Notes under the pieces: model-generated
What the model was told of the DNA's origin: nothing
The model's database searches: none
The model's input: only the letters and a program-made list of their open reading frames with translations
Shown here: positions 22,286 through 34,506 of the stretch, one piece after another
Numbering within the stretch: the stretch's first letter is position 1
Layout: each line of letters starts with the position of its first letter
Translations under genes and position numbers: made by a program
Source of the DNA: Macrostomum hystrix
Lineage: Eukaryota; Platyhelminthes; Macrostomidae
Length of the DNA stretch: 64,000 nt
Assembly: GCA_950097015.1 (NCBI GenBank)
Contig: CATNEN010000011.1
Coordinates: 6,226,001 to 6,290,000, forward strand
Direction of reading: 5' to 3'

Positions 22286-22535
22286 GTACTCGCACCAAGG
22301 TCCATGAGTTCGATTCCGCGGCGAGGCCTGATGATGAGACAGTCGGGGCAGATGTACACGCCTTTGCGAGTGTGCCTGTGTGTAGTATCTGTTCGAGTAT
22401 GTGCTCAGGAGTCAGCGGATTGAGCAGAATTGCATCCTCGCTGACTGCGGGTCGACGGTTACCGACAGATGGCACAATTTATAGGACAGGGCGTGGGTGT
22501 TGCCAGGTTTCAGGACTGGCTTTGGTAGGCTGATT
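22286..22535 (+). repeat. SINE-B, internally deleted copy
   Basis: Has the B-box region (ACCAAGGTCCATGAGTTCGA), then jumps to the body (GGGGCAGATGTACAC, GTGCTCAGGAGTCAGCG, TCGCTGACTGCGGGT). Compared with 50687-51042 it lacks the central GCCACATTCATTTGGGGCGC section. Confidence 0.75.
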
Positions 22536-22974
22536 TATATATCCAACAGGACTTCAGATTTCAAGGACGACAAGCGAGGTTGCTCAAAGTAGAAACTCTC
22601 GCTTTCTCTCTTCACATTCCTCAGAAATATTTCTATACTTTGTTGTTAGATTTGGATGAACTTTTAGACAGAGAATGACTGCACTTTAAGTGTGATTAGA
22701 GAATCGCATGGATATATCAACTACAAAAATTGAATTGCATGTAATGGCTTCTTTCCCATCTTGCCTATTAGTGACAGATATCAAATACAAGAGCAGCTGA
22801 AAGCCAAAGCGAGAAGAGTGAGTACACTACTCAAAAGCATTGCGAAGCACTCATCTCAATAAAATGTGAAGGCTTAGAAATACTATTTTTGTTAAATATA
22901 TCGAAGAACATATGATCGAAGCTTGCATTAGCGGCACAAATGGTTTTGTCTCACCAAAAAGTCTGTCATGAATG

Positions 22975-25900
22975 TCTATCTCACAGTCTCTATCTCACAG
23001 TCTCTATCTCACAGTCTCTATCTCACAGTCTCTGTCTCACAGTCTCTATCTCACAGTCTCTATCTCACAGTCTCTGTCTCACAGTCTTTATCTATCTCAC
23101 AGTCTCTATCTCACAGTCTCTATCTCAAAGTCTTTATCTATCTCACAGTTTCTATCTCACAGTCTTTATCTATCTCACAGTCTCTATCTCACAGTCTCTA
23201 TCTCACAGTCTCTATCTCACAGTCTCTATCTCACAGTCTCTATCTCACAGTCTCTATCTCACAGTCTCTATCTCACAGTCTCTATCTCACAGTCTCTATC
23301 TCACAGTCTCTGTCTCACAGTCTCTGTCTCACAGTCTCTATCTTACAGTCTCTATCTCACAGTCTTTATCTCACAGTCTCTATCTCACAGTCTCTATCTC
23401 ACAGTCTCTATCTCACAGTCTCTGTCTCACAGTCTCTATCTTACAGTCTCTATCTCACAGTCTTTATCTCACAGTCTCTGTCTCACAGTCTCTGTCTCAC
23501 AGTCTTTATCTATCTAACAGTCTTTATCTATCTCACAGTCTTTATCTATCTCACAGTCTCAATCTATCTCATAGTCACTATCTCACAGTCTCAATCTATC
23601 TCATAGTCACTATCTCACAGTCTTTATCTCACAGTCTTTATCTATCTCACAGTCTTTATCTATCTCACAGTCTTTATCTATCTCACAGTCTTTATCTATC
23701 TCACAGTCTTTATCTATCTCACAGTCTTTATCTATCTCACAGTCTCTATCTAACAGTCTTTCTATCTCACAGTCTTTATCTATCTCACAGTCTTTATCTA
23801 TCTCACAGTCTCTATCTCACAGTCTTTATCGATCTCACAGTCTTTATCTATCTCACAGTCTCTATCTCACAGTCTCTATCTCACAGTCTTTATCTCAAAG
23901 TCTTTATCCATCTCACAGTCTCTATCTCACAGTCTCTATCTCACAGTCTCTATCTCACATTCTCTGTCTCACAGCCTCTATCTCACAGTCTCCATCTCAC
24001 AGTCTCTATCTCACAGTCTGTATCTCACAGTCTCTATCTCACAGTCTCTATCTCACAGTCTCTATCTCACAGTCTCTATCTCACAGTCTCTGTCTCACAG
24101 TCTCTATCTCACAGTCTCTATCTCACAGTCTCTATCTCACAGTCTCTATCTCACAGTCTTTATTTATCTCACAGTCTTTATCTATCTCACTGTCTTTATC
24201 TCACAGTCTCTATCTCACAGTCTCTGTCTCACAGTCTTTATCTATCTAACAGTCTTTATCTATCTCACAGTCTTTATCTATCTCACAGTCTCTATCTCAC
24301 AGTCTCTATCTCACAGTCTTTATCGATCTCACAGTCTTTATCTATCTCACAGTCTCTATCTCACAGTCTCTATCTCACAGTCTTTATCTCAAGGTCTTTA
24401 TCCATCTCACAGTCTCTATCTCACAGTCTCTATCTCACAGTCTCTATCTCACAGTCTCTATCTGACAGTCTCTATCTCACAGTCTTTATTTATCTCACAG
24501 TCTTTATCTATCTCACTGTCTTTATCTCACAGTCTCTATCTCACAGTCTCTGTCTCACAGTCTTTATCTATCTCACAGTCTTTATCTATCTCACAGTCTC
24601 TATCTCACAGTCTCTATCTCACAGTCTCTATCTCACAGTCTTTATCTATCTAACAGTCTTTATCTATCTCACAGTCTCTATCTCACAGTCTTTATCGATC
24701 TCACAGTCTTTATCTATCTCACATTCTCTATCTCACAGTCTCTATCTCAAAGTCTTTATCTCAAAGTCTTTATCCATCTCACAGTCTCTATCTCACAGTC
24801 TCTATCTCACAGTCTCTATCTCACAGTCTCTGTCTCACAGTCTTTTTCTATCAAACAGTCTTTATCTATCTCACAGTCTTTATCTATCTCACAGTCTCTA
24901 TCTCACAGTCTTTATCGATCTCACAGTCTTTATCTATCTCACAGTCTCTATCTCACAGTCTCTATCTCACAGTCTTTATCTCAAAGTCTTTATCCATCTC
25001 ACAGTCTCTATCTCACAGTCTCTATCTCACAGTCTCTATCTCACAGTCTCTATCTCAGTCTCTATCTCACAGTCTCTATCTCACAGTCTCTATCTCACAG
25101 TCTTTATCTCACAGTCTCTATCTCACATTCTCTGTCTCACAGCCTCTATCTCACAGTCTCCATCTCACAGTCTCTATCTCACAGTCTCTATCTCACAGTC
25201 TCTATCTCACAGTCTCTATCTCACAGTCTGTATCTCACAGTCTCTATCTCACAGTCTCTATCTCACAGTCTCTATCTCACAGTCTCTATCTCACAGTCTC
25301 TGTCTCACAGTCTCTATCTCACAGTCTCTATCTCACAGTCTCTATCTCACAGTCTCTATCTCACAGTCTTTATTTATCTCACAGTCTTTATCTATCTCAC
25401 TGTCTTTATCTCACAGTCTCTATCTCACAGTCTCTATCTCACAGTCTTTATCTATCTCACAGTCTTTATCTATCTCAAAGTCTTTATCCATCTCACAGTC
25501 TCTATCTCACAGTCTCTATCTCACAGTCTCTATCTCACATTCTCTGTCTCACAGCCTCTATCTCACAGTCTCCATCTCACAGTCTCTATCTCACAGTCTG
25601 TATCTCACAGTCTCTATCTCACAGTCTCTATCTCACAGTCTCTATCTCACAGTCTCTATCTCACAGTCTCTGTCTCACAGTCTCTATCTCACAGTCTCTA
25701 TCTCACAGTCTCTATCTCACAGTCTCTATCTCACAGTCTTTATTTATCTCACAGTCTTTATCTATCTCACTGTCTTTATCTCACAGTCTCTATCTCACAG
25801 TCTCTGTCTCACAGTCTTTATCTATCTAACAGTCTTTATCTATCTCACAGTCTTTATCTATCTCACAGTCTCTATCTCACAGTCTCTATCTCACAGTCTC

Positions 25901-27440
25901 TATCTCACAGTCTTTATCTATCTAACAGTCTTTATCTATCTCACAGTCTTTATCTATCTCACAGTCTCTATCTCACAGTCTTTATCGATCTCACAGTCTT
26001 TATCTATCTCACATTCTCTATCTCACAGTCTCTATCTCACAGTCTTTATCTCAAAGTCTTTATCCATCTCACAGTCTCTATCTCACAGTCTCTATCTCAC
26101 AGTCTCTATCTCACAGTCTTTATCTATCTAACAGTCTTTATCTATCTCACAGTCTTTATCTATCTCACAGTCTCTATCTCACAGTCTTTATCGATCTCAC
26201 AGTCTTTATCTATCTCACATTCTCTATCTCACAGTCTCTATCTCACAGTCTTTATCTCAAGGTCTTTATCCATCTCACAGTCTCTATCTCACAGTCTCTA
26301 TCTCACAGTCTCTATCTCACAGTCTCTATCTAACAGTCTCTATCTCACAGTCTTTATTTATCTCACAGTCTTTATCTATCTCACTGTCTTTATCTCACAG
26401 TCTCTATCTCACAGTCTCTGTCTCACAGTCTTTATCTATCTCACAGTCTTTATCTATCTCACAGTCTCTATCTCACAGTCTCTATCTCACAGTCTCTATC
26501 TCACAGTCTTTATCTATCTAACAGTCTTTATCTATCTCACAGTCTCTATCTCACAGTCTTTATCGATCTCACAGTCTTTATCTATCTCACATTCTCTATC
26601 TCACAGTCTCTATCTCACAGTCTTTATCTCAAAGTCTTTATCCATCTCACAGTCTCTATCTCACAGTCTCTATCTCACAGTCTCTATCTCACAGTCTCTG
26701 TCTCACAGTCTTTTTCTATCAAACAGTCTTTATCTATCTCACAGTCTTTATCTATCTCACAGTCTCTATCTCACAGTCTTTATCGATCTCACAGTCTTTA
26801 TCTATCTCACAGTCTCTATCTCACAGTCTCTATCTCACAGTCTTTATCTCAAAGTCTTTATCCATCTCACAGTCTCTATCTCACAGTCTCTATCTCACAG
26901 TCTCTATCTCACAGTCTCTATCTCAGTCTCTATCTCACAGTCTCTATCTCACAGTCTCTATCTCACAGTCTTTATCTCACAGTCTCTATCTCACATTCTC
27001 TGTCTCACAGCCTCTATCTCACAGTCTCCATCTCACAGTCTCTATCTCACAGTCTCTATCTCACAGTCTCTATCTCACAGTCTCTATCTCACAGTCTGTA
27101 TCTCACAGTCTGTATCTCACAGTCTCTATCTCACAGTCTCTATCTCACAGTCTCTATCTCACAGTCTTTATCTATCTCACAGTCTTTATCTATCTCACAG
27201 TCTTTATCTATCTAACAGTCTTTATCTATCTCACTGTCTTTATCTCACAGTCTCTATCTCACAGTCTCTGTCTCACAGTCTTTATCTATCTAACAGTCTT
27301 TATCTATCTCACAGTCTTTATCTATCTCACGGTCTCTATCTCACAGTCTCTATCTCACAGTCTCTATCTATCTCATAGTCACTATCTATCTCATAGTCAC
27401 TATCTCAAGTCTTTATTTCACAGTCTCTGTCTTAATTTAT
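22975..27440. repeat. 4.45 kb TATCTCACAGTC satellite with higher-order duplication
   Basis: Built from a 12 bp unit (TCTATCTCACAG) and a 16 bp derivative (TTTATCTATCTCACAG). Because the 12 bp unit preserves frame and 16 bp variants rotate it, one plus-strand frame stays open for 1063 codons; I treat this as an artefact. Rare variants recur 1868 bp apart: TTTATCTCAAGG at about 24383 and 26251, TTTTTCTATCAAAC at 24843 and 26711, and the CATTCTCTGTC/CAGCC block at 25126 and 26994. Confidence 0.96.
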
Positions 27441-27451
27441 TCATCTCCAGC

Positions 27452-27550
27452 CCCCCAGTCCATGGACTGAACAGTAGTACGCAGTCTTCAAATGTTCCGC
27501 GCAATAGTTTCGGCTGTGCTGTGTGGCTGCACATCTGGCCCAATGGGGGC
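27452..27550 (+). repeat. SINE-A 3' fragment
   Basis: CAGTCCATGGACTGAACAG, CGCGCAATAGTTTCGGCTGT and GCTGCACATCTGGCC mark the SINE-A tail. It abuts the end of the 4.45 kb satellite. Confidence 0.75.
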
Positions 27551-28175
27551 AGGTGTAATTAAATATTATTATTACTTTTAGCCGCTAAATAATAATCTAT
27601 AGCAAATAATAATATTATTTTCAGTCCTCTCTGAGCACTGCAGCTCAGCAAACAAAATCAAAGTAGAGCAGAGTGAGCAAACGAAAAGGAACAAGATTAT
27701 ATTTAGAGAATGTAAGTTGCAGTAAGCAGGGGGGTAGTTTAGTTGCCCTAATCGGGGGTGAGAAATTACGGTTAGCAATCCTCTCTCGTAGGAGAATAAA
27801 AATACTTTGGCAAAGAGCGGAATGGAATAAGAAGTTAGGTCAATTGCACATCGAATCTCGTTTGTGCGTAATTAAATTTTCGGACATTGTAATGCATGTA
27901 TATGGGAGCATGAGTGTCTTTTTGCACTTGTGTGTTGGGCGTGGCTGTAGGTTTATAGATTGTAGATTATTGGTATTGGAGAGAAAGCACTTTAGCAAAT
28001 CATTCATTTTTAAAACGCCTATTGAACAACTGCCCTTGTCCTAGGCTCTCATGATAATTATTGGCTCTCAAGTAATGAGCGATTATCACTCGACTGATCA
28101 ATTCGAGCGAGATAAACTTAATTCTTTATTCTCATCGGAACCAATTTGCTTCGTTTTTTTAGATTGTGAAACTAT
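27551..28175. other. No gene seen
   Basis: A 123-codon plus frame at 27673 has no recognisable features. Confidence 0.3.
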
Positions 28176-28435
28176 CGAGATGAATGTACAATGGATGTAC
28201 AGTGGATGTACAGTGAATGTACAATGGATGTACAGTGGATGTACAGTGAATGTACAATGGATGTACAGTGGATGTACAGTGAATATACAATGGATGTACA
28301 TTGGATGTACAGTGAATGTACAATGGATGTACAGTGGATGTACAGTGAATGTACAATGGATATACAGTGAATGTACAATAGACGTAAAGTGAATGTACAA
28401 TGGATAAACAGTGAATCTACAATGAATGTACATTT
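28176..28435. repeat. Tandem array, 12 bp ATGTACAGTGGA unit, ~21 copies
   Basis: Units cycle through ATGTACAATGG, ATGTACAGTGG and ATGTACAGTGA in a roughly three-unit (36 bp) order. Each contains the palindrome TGTACA. Open frames on both strands result from the 12 bp period. Confidence 0.95.
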
Positions 28436-28446
28436 AAAGATCTAAT

Positions 28447-28640
28447 TAGGCCAGATGTGCAGCCGACAGCACAGACGAAACTATTGCGCGGAACATTTGA
28501 AGACTGCTTACTACTGTTTAGTCCATGGACTCGGGAGATGCCACACACCCACCCTTAATTACCCCTGGTATTTTGATTCAAGAATCGAACCCCCGACTTT
28601 CACATCGTGAATTTGACGCTCTAATGACTAGACTAAAACT
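28447..28640 (-). repeat. SINE-A copy
   Basis: On the minus strand: B-box-like GTCGGGGGTTCGATTC, GGGTGGGTGTG, AGTCCATGGACTAAACAG and the GCTGCACATCTGGCC tail. It lies directly beside the TGTACA array. Confidence 0.75.
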
Positions 28641-29426
28641 CACTAAAGATGGCAAATATTTACTAACTATTTCGCCAAGAAACAGCTAAGTTACACTCGA
28701 AAAACCAAAAGTCCAGAGTCAAGCCGAGTGCCGTATTCCAAAGTGCCGTATTCGAATAATCTAGCCAATAAAGCAACTCTATTGGCAGTTTTCACTGACA
28801 GGAAGCTCGCTAAAAGCCGATTCAATCAATCCAAATCAATCGATTTCAACTCCTAATAAAATAAGCCTCGAAATTTCTATGAAAAATGCAATGGCACTGG
28901 ACTATAGAGTTACTCTGTGGGTTTTTTAATTTCTCGATTCCAACAGATAAGCGCCCTCCGATACGAATCAATCTTCCGCTCTTCCTCAAACGAAAAACGC
29001 AGTAAAGATCCTCTTTTAGAGGATCAAAAAAAGGCGAGGATTTCAATTTGGCCGCAATTTCACTTTCCAATGAGGAAAGAGAGGCTGCGCCGTTTCCTGG
29101 GGATTAAAATTGGCGCTGTCTGGAGAAGATTTTTTCCCTGGATCAGTGAAACCCAGCTGAGGACGCTTTCCAGGAAATTGCTGATCCCATATCCCGATTG
29201 GCGCAGTTGCCGGGGGCGGTGGGATTATTGTTCGGGTAGGCAGGCAGGCCCTCTAGGAAGAAGTCAAGCGGATAAAAGATCAAAGGCGCAAATTTGTAAA
29301 ATCTGGGACTCGACCCGTGAAGGCGACCTGGTCGACTGATCACTTCATGGGTAAATGTACTTTTCAATTGATAAACGAGCACTTCGTGTTTTATCAGTCC
29401 TGTCTGCTCTGCTCGTTCTCTCTGGA
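28641..29426. other. No gene seen
   Basis: A 140-codon frame at 28917 lacks recognisable motifs and I do not support it. Confidence 0.35.
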
Positions 29427-29429
29427 TGA

Positions 29430-29434
29430 AAGGC

Positions 29435-29510
<76 letters not shown>

Positions 29511-29594
29511 ATTGTGTCTGTCTGTCTGTCTGTCTGTCTGTCTGGCTGTCTGGCTGTCTGTCTGTCTGTCTGGCTGGCTGGCTGGCTGTCTGAC

Positions 29595-29668
<74 letters not shown>

Positions 29669-29684
29669 TCTGGCTGTCTGTCTG
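29430..29684. repeat. (TGTC)n/(TGGC)n microsatellite
   Basis: Pure CTGT tetranucleotide in the left half, with CTGG blocks appearing in the right half. Reading frames through it on both strands are by-products. Confidence 0.97.
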
Positions 29685-29689
29685 AAGTG

Positions 29690-30545
29690 CGCATGATAGT
29701 ACAGTCACAGTTGATAATGCAGTTGACGCATTTAGAGAATTTCAAGCAAATAATTCTAAACCAACCGATTAGTATCGAAGCAATTCCCTATGGATTCAAG
29801 CCAGCACTTGGCCAGATACTGGGGCACTGAGAACATTGAACAGCTGCGAAATTCAAGGCTGGTAGAAGTGTGGGAACATTGGAAACAAAAAAAACGAAAG
29901 TTTTCTGCTGGCAGAACTGTGGAATTCGTTTCAGCCGAGACAGTAGCTGTTGATGCACTCGAGCAAGCTTGCATTAGAATTCTAAATTAGCTTTTTCGCG
30001 TTTATCATAGCAACAGCAGCAGCAGCATTAACTGTTACTATTTCCAGAGTCCCTGTTGCAAACTAAACGGTCAAGACAAATATTCCCAAGCACCCTCCGA
30101 AACCCTGTTGCTGGCATAAACTTCTGCGTAAGCAATGCTCCCATAGTTCGTCATTGCCCGTTCGCTTTTTCCTTCCTTCTTGTCAGTTATCTCCAGCAGC
30201 CGAGGTCTGCTCTCTAGCCAAGGAAGCAAGCAATTAAGTGCTTCAGCTGCCAACCGCAACAGAAATAGGAGCCGCCTGTTTTGGTGAGGGAAACAGAGGC
30301 TTATATAAGTGGACTCCAACCCACAGTCTTTTTCTCCTGAAAAAAACTTAATGAGACAATTTCATTCCCTATAGCCCTATAGGGCAGAGAAGATTTTGCC
30401 GATTGCTTTTGATACAACCTTTGATTCTTTCTAGGGATGAGCTTAATTAGGCTTAGAGTATCAGCTTGTGAGTTCGCAGCTGTGAGCACAAACAACTTTT
30501 ACTACTGTGTCTATTGTACATATTAGTTCACCCTTTAGTCACCTC
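29690..30545. other. No supported gene
   Basis: A 66-codon plus frame at 29790-29990 reads like ordinary protein but has no recognisable domain or splice context. The rest is featureless. Confidence 0.3.
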
Positions 30546-30547
30546 TC

Positions 30548-31290
30548 TGATCTACTCTATGATCTACTCTCTGATCTACTCTCTGATCTACTCTCTGATC
30601 TACTCTCTGATCTACTCTCTGATCTACTCTCTGATCTACTCTCTGATCTACTCTCTGATCTACTCTCTGATCTACTCTCTGATCTACTCTCTGATCTACT
30701 CTCTGATCTACTCTCTGATCTACTCTCTGATCTACTCTCTGATCTACTCTCTGATCTACTCTCTGATCTACTCTCTGATCTACTCTCTGATTTACTCTCT
30801 GATCTACTCTCTGATCTACTCTCTGATCTACTCTCTGATCTACTCTCTGATCTACTCTCTGATCTACTCTCTGATCTACTCTCTGATCTACTTTCTGATC
30901 TGATCTACTCTCTGATCTACTCTCTGATCTACTCTCTGATCTACTCTCTGATTTACTCTCTGATTTACTCTCTGATCTACTCTCTGATCTACTCTCTGAT
31001 CTACTCTCTGATCTACTCTCTGATCTACTCTCTGATCTACTCTCTGATCTACTCTCTGATCTACTCTCTGATCTACTCTCTGATCTACTCTCTGATCTAC
31101 TCTCTGATCTACTCTCTGATCTACTCTCTGATCTACTCTCTGATCTACTCTCTGATCTACTCTCTGATCTACTCTCTGATCTACTCTCTGATCTACTCTC
31201 TGATCTACTCTCTGATCTACTCTCTGATCTACTCTCTGATCTACTCTCTGATCTACTCTCTGATCTACTCTCTGATCTACTCTCTGATCC
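30548..31290. repeat. Highly homogeneous 12 bp GATCTACTCTCT array, ~62 copies
   Basis: Almost every unit is identical. The few exceptions are TTTACTCT variants near 30790, 30950 and 30962, and one frame-shifting unit near 30895 (CTTTCTGATCTGATCTACTC). The 280-codon plus frame and 275-codon minus frame are consequences of the 12 bp period. Confidence 0.97.
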
Positions 31291-31294
31291 AATC

Positions 31295-31960
31295 ATGTTT
31301 TGCTTGTTTGCACTTTTGGCAGATCGCTTCCACCCACACAGCTGAGTAACAGGATCTGGCAAGTATTTGGAAAGACACTGAAATTTAGTTGCAAAAATGT
31401 AGACGTAGCAGTGCCACGCAGGGATTGATTGCAGGTCAATATTTTCCCAAGCCGTGGCCTCACAAAGCTTATGTTTTGGCTTTTGCCTCCAACGATTGAG
31501 GACAGAGGAACCAGATCTCGATATTTAATCCTTAAATCCGTTAAGAGCAGCTGAAAATATTGTTTTCCGCTAGGAATTTTCTGTCAACAAAATTTATAGA
31601 ATCGTGCTACTTAAAGTAGAACACAATATGCTAAGCCACACAAAACTTTTTTTGCGAATTTTTAAGTAGCAAAGCGACGCTGATATTGCTATTGACTAAT
31701 GAAATAAAAAATAGTGTAAGAAAAGTGATTTCTATTGGCTAGTCTACTAAAACTAAATTTGACGGTACATTGAAGTACTTGTGCTAATATTTCCTGAAAT
31801 AAATAAGTATTTTGTGCGAAAAATGCTAGTCTATGTTATTGAGAATAAGTAGCATGTCGTGCGAAGAAAAAAGGCATCCGATACTGCAGTTAGATAGTTC
31901 AAGTGGCCTTTAAAAACATAATTTCCTACTAAATAAAATTATTAAAACGCCACTTGAAAT
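31295..31960. other. No gene seen
   Basis: AT-rich spacer between two arrays. Confidence 0.35.
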
Positions 31961-31965
31961 TTTGG

Positions 31966-34372
31966 AGAGTGTCCTGAAGGGTTGGAGTGAGTCCTGAAGA
32001 GTTGGAGTGAGTCCTGAAGAGTTGGAGTGAGTCCTGAAGAGTTGGAGTGAGTCCTGAAGAGTTGGAGTGAGTCCTGAAGAGTTGGAGTGAGTCCTGAAGG
32101 GTCGAAGGGTTGGTGAGTGTCCTGAAGGGTTGGAGAGTGTCCTGAAGAGTTGGAGTGAGTCCTGAAGAGTTGGAGTGAGTCCTGAAGAGTTGGAGTGAGT
32201 CCTGAAGAGTTGGAGTGAGTCCTGAAGGGTCGAAGGGTTGGTGAGTGTCCTGAAGGGTTGGAGAGTGTCCTGAAGAGTTGGAGTGAGTCCTGAAGGTTCG
32301 AAGGGTTGGTGAGTGTCCTGAAGGGTCGAAGAGTGTCCTGAAGAGTTGGAGTGAGTCCTGAAGGGTCGGAGAGTGTCCTGAAGGGTTGGAGAGTGTCCTG
32401 AAGGGTTAGAGAGTGTCCTGAAGGGTTGGTGAGAGTCCTGAAGGGTTGGAGAGTGTCCTGAAGGGTTGGAGAGTGTCCTGAAGAGTTGGAGTGAGTCCTG
32501 AAGGGTCGAAGGGTTGGAGAGTGTCCTGAAGGGTTGGAGAGTGTCCTGAAGAGTTGGTGAGAGTCTTGAAGGGTTGGTGAGAGTCTTGAAGGGTTGGGGA
32601 GAGTCTTGAAGGGTTGGGGAGAGTCTTGAAGGGTTGGAGTGAGTCCTGAAGGGTCGAAGGGTTGGTGAGTGTCCTGAAGGGTTGGAGAGTGTCCTGAAGG
32701 GTTGGAGAGTGTCCTGAAGGGTTGGGGAGAGTCCTGAAGGGTCGAAGGGTTGGTGAGTGTCCTGAAGAGTTGGAGTGAGTCCTGAAGGGTCGAAGGGTTG
32801 GAGTGTCCTGAAGGGTTGGAGAGTGTCCTGAAGGGTCGAAGGGTTGGTGAGTGTCCTGAAGAGTTGGAGTGAGTCCTGAAGGGTCGAAGGGTTGGTGAGT
32901 GTCCTGAAGGGTTTGGGAGAGTCTTGAATGGTTGGAGAGTGTCCTGAAGGGTTGGTGAGTGTCCTGAAGGGCTGGAGAGTGTCCTGAAGGGTTGGGGAGA
33001 GTCTTGAAGGGTTGGGGAGAGTCTTGAAGGGTTGGGGAGAGTCTTGAAGGGTTGGGGAGAGTCTTGAAGGGTTGGGGAGAGTCTTGAAAAGGGCTGGAGA
33101 GTGTCCTGAAGGGTTGGGAGAGTCTTGAAGGGTTGGTGAGTGTCCTGAAGAGTTGGAGTGAGTCCTGAAGGGTCGAAGGGTTGGAGAGTGTCCTGAAGGG
33201 TTGGAGAGTGTCCTGAAGAGTTGGTGAGAGTCTTGAAGGGTTGGTGAGAGTCTTGAAGGGTTGGGGAGAGTCTTGAAGGGTTGGGGAGAGTCTTGAAGGG
33301 TTGGAGTGAGTCCTGAAGGGTCGAAGGGTTGGTGAGTGTCCTGAAGGGTTGGAGAGTGTCCTGAAGGGTTGGAGAGTGTCCTGAAGGGTTGGAGAGTGTC
33401 CTGAAGGGTTGGAGAGTGTCCTGAAGGGTTGGAGAGTGTCCTGAAGGGTTGGGGAGAGTCCTGAAGGGTCGAAGGGTTGGTGAGTGTCCTGAAGAGTTGG
33501 AGAGTGTCCTGAAGGGTCGAAGGGTTGGTGAGTGTCCTGAAGAGTTGGAGTGAGTCCTGAAGGGTCGAAGGGTTGGTGAGTGTCCTGAAGGGTTTGGGAG
33601 AGTCTTGAATGGTTGGTGAGTGTCCTGAAGGGTTTGGGAGAGTCTTGAATGGTTGGAGAGTGTCCTGAAGGGTTGGTGAGTGTCCTGAAGGGCTGGAGAG
33701 TGTCCTGAAGGGTTGGGGAGAGTCTTGAAGGGTTGGGGAGAGTCTTGAAGGGTTGGGGAGAGTCTTGAAAAGGGCTGGAGAGTGTCCTGAAGGGTTGGGA
33801 GAGTCTTGAAGGGTTGGGGAGAGTCTTGAAAAGGGCTGGAGAGTGTCCTGAAGGGTTGGGAGAGTCTTGAAGGGTTGGGGAGAGTCTTGAAGGGTTGGGG
33901 GGAGTCTTGAAGGGTTGGGGAGAGTCTTGAAGGGTTGGGGAGAGTCTTGAAAAGGGCTGGAGAGTGTCCTGAAGGGTTGGGAGAGTCTTGAAGGGTTGGG
34001 GAGAGTCTTGAAGGGTTGGGGGGAGTCTTGAAGGGTTGGGGAGAGTCTTGAAGGGTTGGGGAGAGTCTTGAAGGGTTGGGGAGAGTCTTGAAAAGTTGGG
34101 GAGAGTCTCGAAGGGTTGGGGAGAGTCTTGAAGGGTTGGGGAGAGTCTTGAAGGGTTGGGGAGAGTCTTGAAGGGTTGGGGAGAGTCTTGAAGGGTTGGG
34201 GAGAGTCTTGAAGGGTTGGGGAGAGTCTTGAAGGGTTGGGGAGAGTCTTGAAGGGTTGAGTTTTAAAAGCGTCTAAGGAGAGTCTTGAAGGGTTGGGGAG
34301 AGTCTTGAAGGGTTGGGGAGAGTCTTGAAGGGTTGAGTTTTAAAAGCGTCTAAGGAGAGTCTTGAAGGGTGC
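31966..34372. repeat. 2.4 kb G-rich ~21 bp minisatellite
   Basis: The unit is AGTCCTGAAGGGTTGGAGAG with many ordered variants. The left half is rich in GGAGTGAGTCCTGAAGAGTT, the right half in GGGGAGAGTCTTGAAGGGTT. A rarer insertion TGAGTTTTAAAAGCGTCTAA appears twice near the right end. The array stops about 135 bp from the stop codon of the guanylate cyclase gene. Confidence 0.95.
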
Positions 34373-34506
34373 CTGGGCAAGATTGGTCAGTGAGTCAAAA
34401 AGTACAAATAGGTTCCGAGAGAAAAGCTACAAAAGGACTCAGATTTCGCGAACAGAAAAGTGTTCACAGCGAGTCAAGTCAACACGCTTCAATGTCTCAG
34501 TGGACA

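Noticed and set aside
22940-26131. 1063-codon open frame of repetitive YLTVSISQSLSH-type peptide
   Set aside because: It is entirely the 12/16 bp satellite; there is no non-repeat coding sequence, no splice context, and overlapping frames are open as well.
28917-29339. 140-codon plus-strand frame
   Set aside because: No recognisable motif; basic, low-information composition and no splice support.
29790-29990. 66-codon plus-strand frame
   Set aside because: Reads like protein but has no domain, splice context or neighbours to support it.
30507-31362. Frames of 280 and 275 codons on opposite strands
   Set aside because: Both come from the 12 bp GATCTACTCTCT array.
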